This document shows, one piece after another, positions 63,697 to 64,000 of a DNA stretch of 64,000 nucleotides. A program made the translations under genes and the position numbers. The notes below the pieces were generated by a model. It was not told the origin of the DNA and ran no database searches. It was given only the letters and a program-made list of their open reading frames with translations. Source of the DNA: JADGRA01 sp052143535 (GTDB taxonomy: Bacteria > Myxococcota > Myxococcia > Myxococcales > Myxococcaceae); the NCBI GenBank assembly GCA_052143535.1, contig JBKQSS010000087.1, positions 7,013 to 71,012 of the forward strand. The letters are read 5' to 3'. How positions within the stretch are numbered: the first letter of the stretch is position 1; each line of letters begins with the position of its first letter.

Positions 63697-63736
63697 CGCG
63701 GGGTGGAGCAGCCTGGTAGCTCGTCGGGCTCATAAC
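63697..63736 (+). pseudogene. 5' fragment of tRNA-fMet (CAU), broken in the anticodon arm
   Basis: The 40 bases match canonical bacterial tRNA-fMet through the acceptor 5' strand (CGCGGGG), the D arm (GAGC...GCTC) and the anticodon loop CTCATAA. After 63736 the expected anticodon 3' strand (CCCGA), T arm and acceptor 3' strand are absent; the next bases CGCTCC cannot pair with TCGGG. The D arm and anticodon are intact, so the break is sharp rather than decayed. Confidence 0.8.
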
Positions 63737-64000
63737 GCTCCGAACGTCACCTGGCTCTGCCGGATTCAAACGACTTAGCTCTTCTTCTCAGCCGTAAAAA
63801 CCACTTAAAACGGGATATTCTGGGCACTTAACGGGCACCTGAGAATCGCAGATTCCTGCTTGCGCTAGACTCCAGCAGCACGACCGACCGTCTGCTAGAA
63901 CGTAATCACGGATGCCGTCATTCGATGCTCGGAGGAACCGGCCGACCTGTATCGTTTGGTGGTCCGGGTGGCGACTGACCTCTTTTTCCCGAATGCAGCG
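63737..64000. other. Gene-free, lower-GC right edge with direct repeats
   Basis: G+C counted by hand over 63741-63860 is 60 of 120, against roughly two-thirds in the genes to the left. Repeats include CACTTAAAACGGG (63802) and CACTTAACGGG (63825), and GGGCAC at 63822 and 63833, 11 bases apart. No convincing ORF fits before the window ends. Confidence 0.6.

Noticed and set aside
63697..63790. A complete tRNA-fMet gene
   Set aside because: Only the 5' 40 bases match; the anticodon stem cannot close and no T arm or CCA end follows, despite a TTCAAA at 63765-63770.

Overview
The window is a high-GC (mostly two-thirds G+C), gene-dense bacterial chromosome segment. Menaquinone as the quinone, an inositol-3-phosphate synthase, envelope lipoproteins, tightly overlapping genes (ATGA/GTGA/TTGA junctions) and frequent GTG/TTG starts point to a myxobacterium (Myxococcota, Myxococcales-like). 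That assignment is inference; no rRNA or complete tRNA is present to fix it.

Layout. 1-14860 is an envelope and lipid region. A minus-strand run holds a GT39-type glycosyltransferase (cut by the left edge), a DUF2780-like protein, a membrane-anchored coiled coil with a helix-hairpin-helix end, an OmpA-family protein, an MMPL/RND exporter, a Gfo/Idh/MocA oxidoreductase, a class III aminotransferase, a GtrA protein and a PIP-synthase-like CDP-alcohol phosphatidyltransferase. A plus-strand island follows (MlaC, a DUF4136 lipoprotein, an outer-membrane barrel), then inositol-3-phosphate synthase and an AUR1-like PAP2 enzyme on minus. Together these suggest synthesis and transport of inositol-containing lipids. 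14881-27431 carries tRNA maturation (CCA enzyme, mnmA), sppA, a HIT protein, a LapB-like TPR/rubredoxin protein, a SPOR protein, a cupin, an Asp-rich repeat lipoprotein, a ribbon-helix-helix protein with two nucleotide-sugar epimerases, then lepA-lepB and a small membrane protein. 27428-30755 is pyrB-pyrC-carA, all translationally overlapped.

31434-42889 is a complete menaquinone region. menG and a DAHP synthase lie on minus; menF-menD-menH-menB-menA-menC-menE, a polyprenyl diphosphate synthase and a GbsR/MarR-type regulator lie on plus. The DAHP synthase feeds chorismate synthesis, MenF takes chorismate, MenA joins the naphthoate head to the polyprenyl tail and MenG methylates it. 43109-49799 is central carbon metabolism: an acidic zinc-ribbon protein and citrate synthase on minus, then icd, mdh, sucC, sucD and ndk on plus. 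49816-54444 holds an acyltransferase, rlmN and the ribosomal operon rpsP-khpA-rimM-trmD-rplS. 54487-63631 carries a YhaN/SMC-like protein with degenerate nucleotide-binding motifs, rsmI, an M23 peptidase, an NtrC-type regulator, murJ and a five-repeat S1-domain protein.

The right edge is the most unusual place. A strong promoter precedes the first 40 bases of an initiator tRNA gene, which stops matching just after the anticodon. The rest (63737-64000) has about 50% G+C, no gene, and repeated CACTTAA/GGGCAC motifs. This looks like the junction of an integrated element, or less likely a group I intron in tRNA-fMet.
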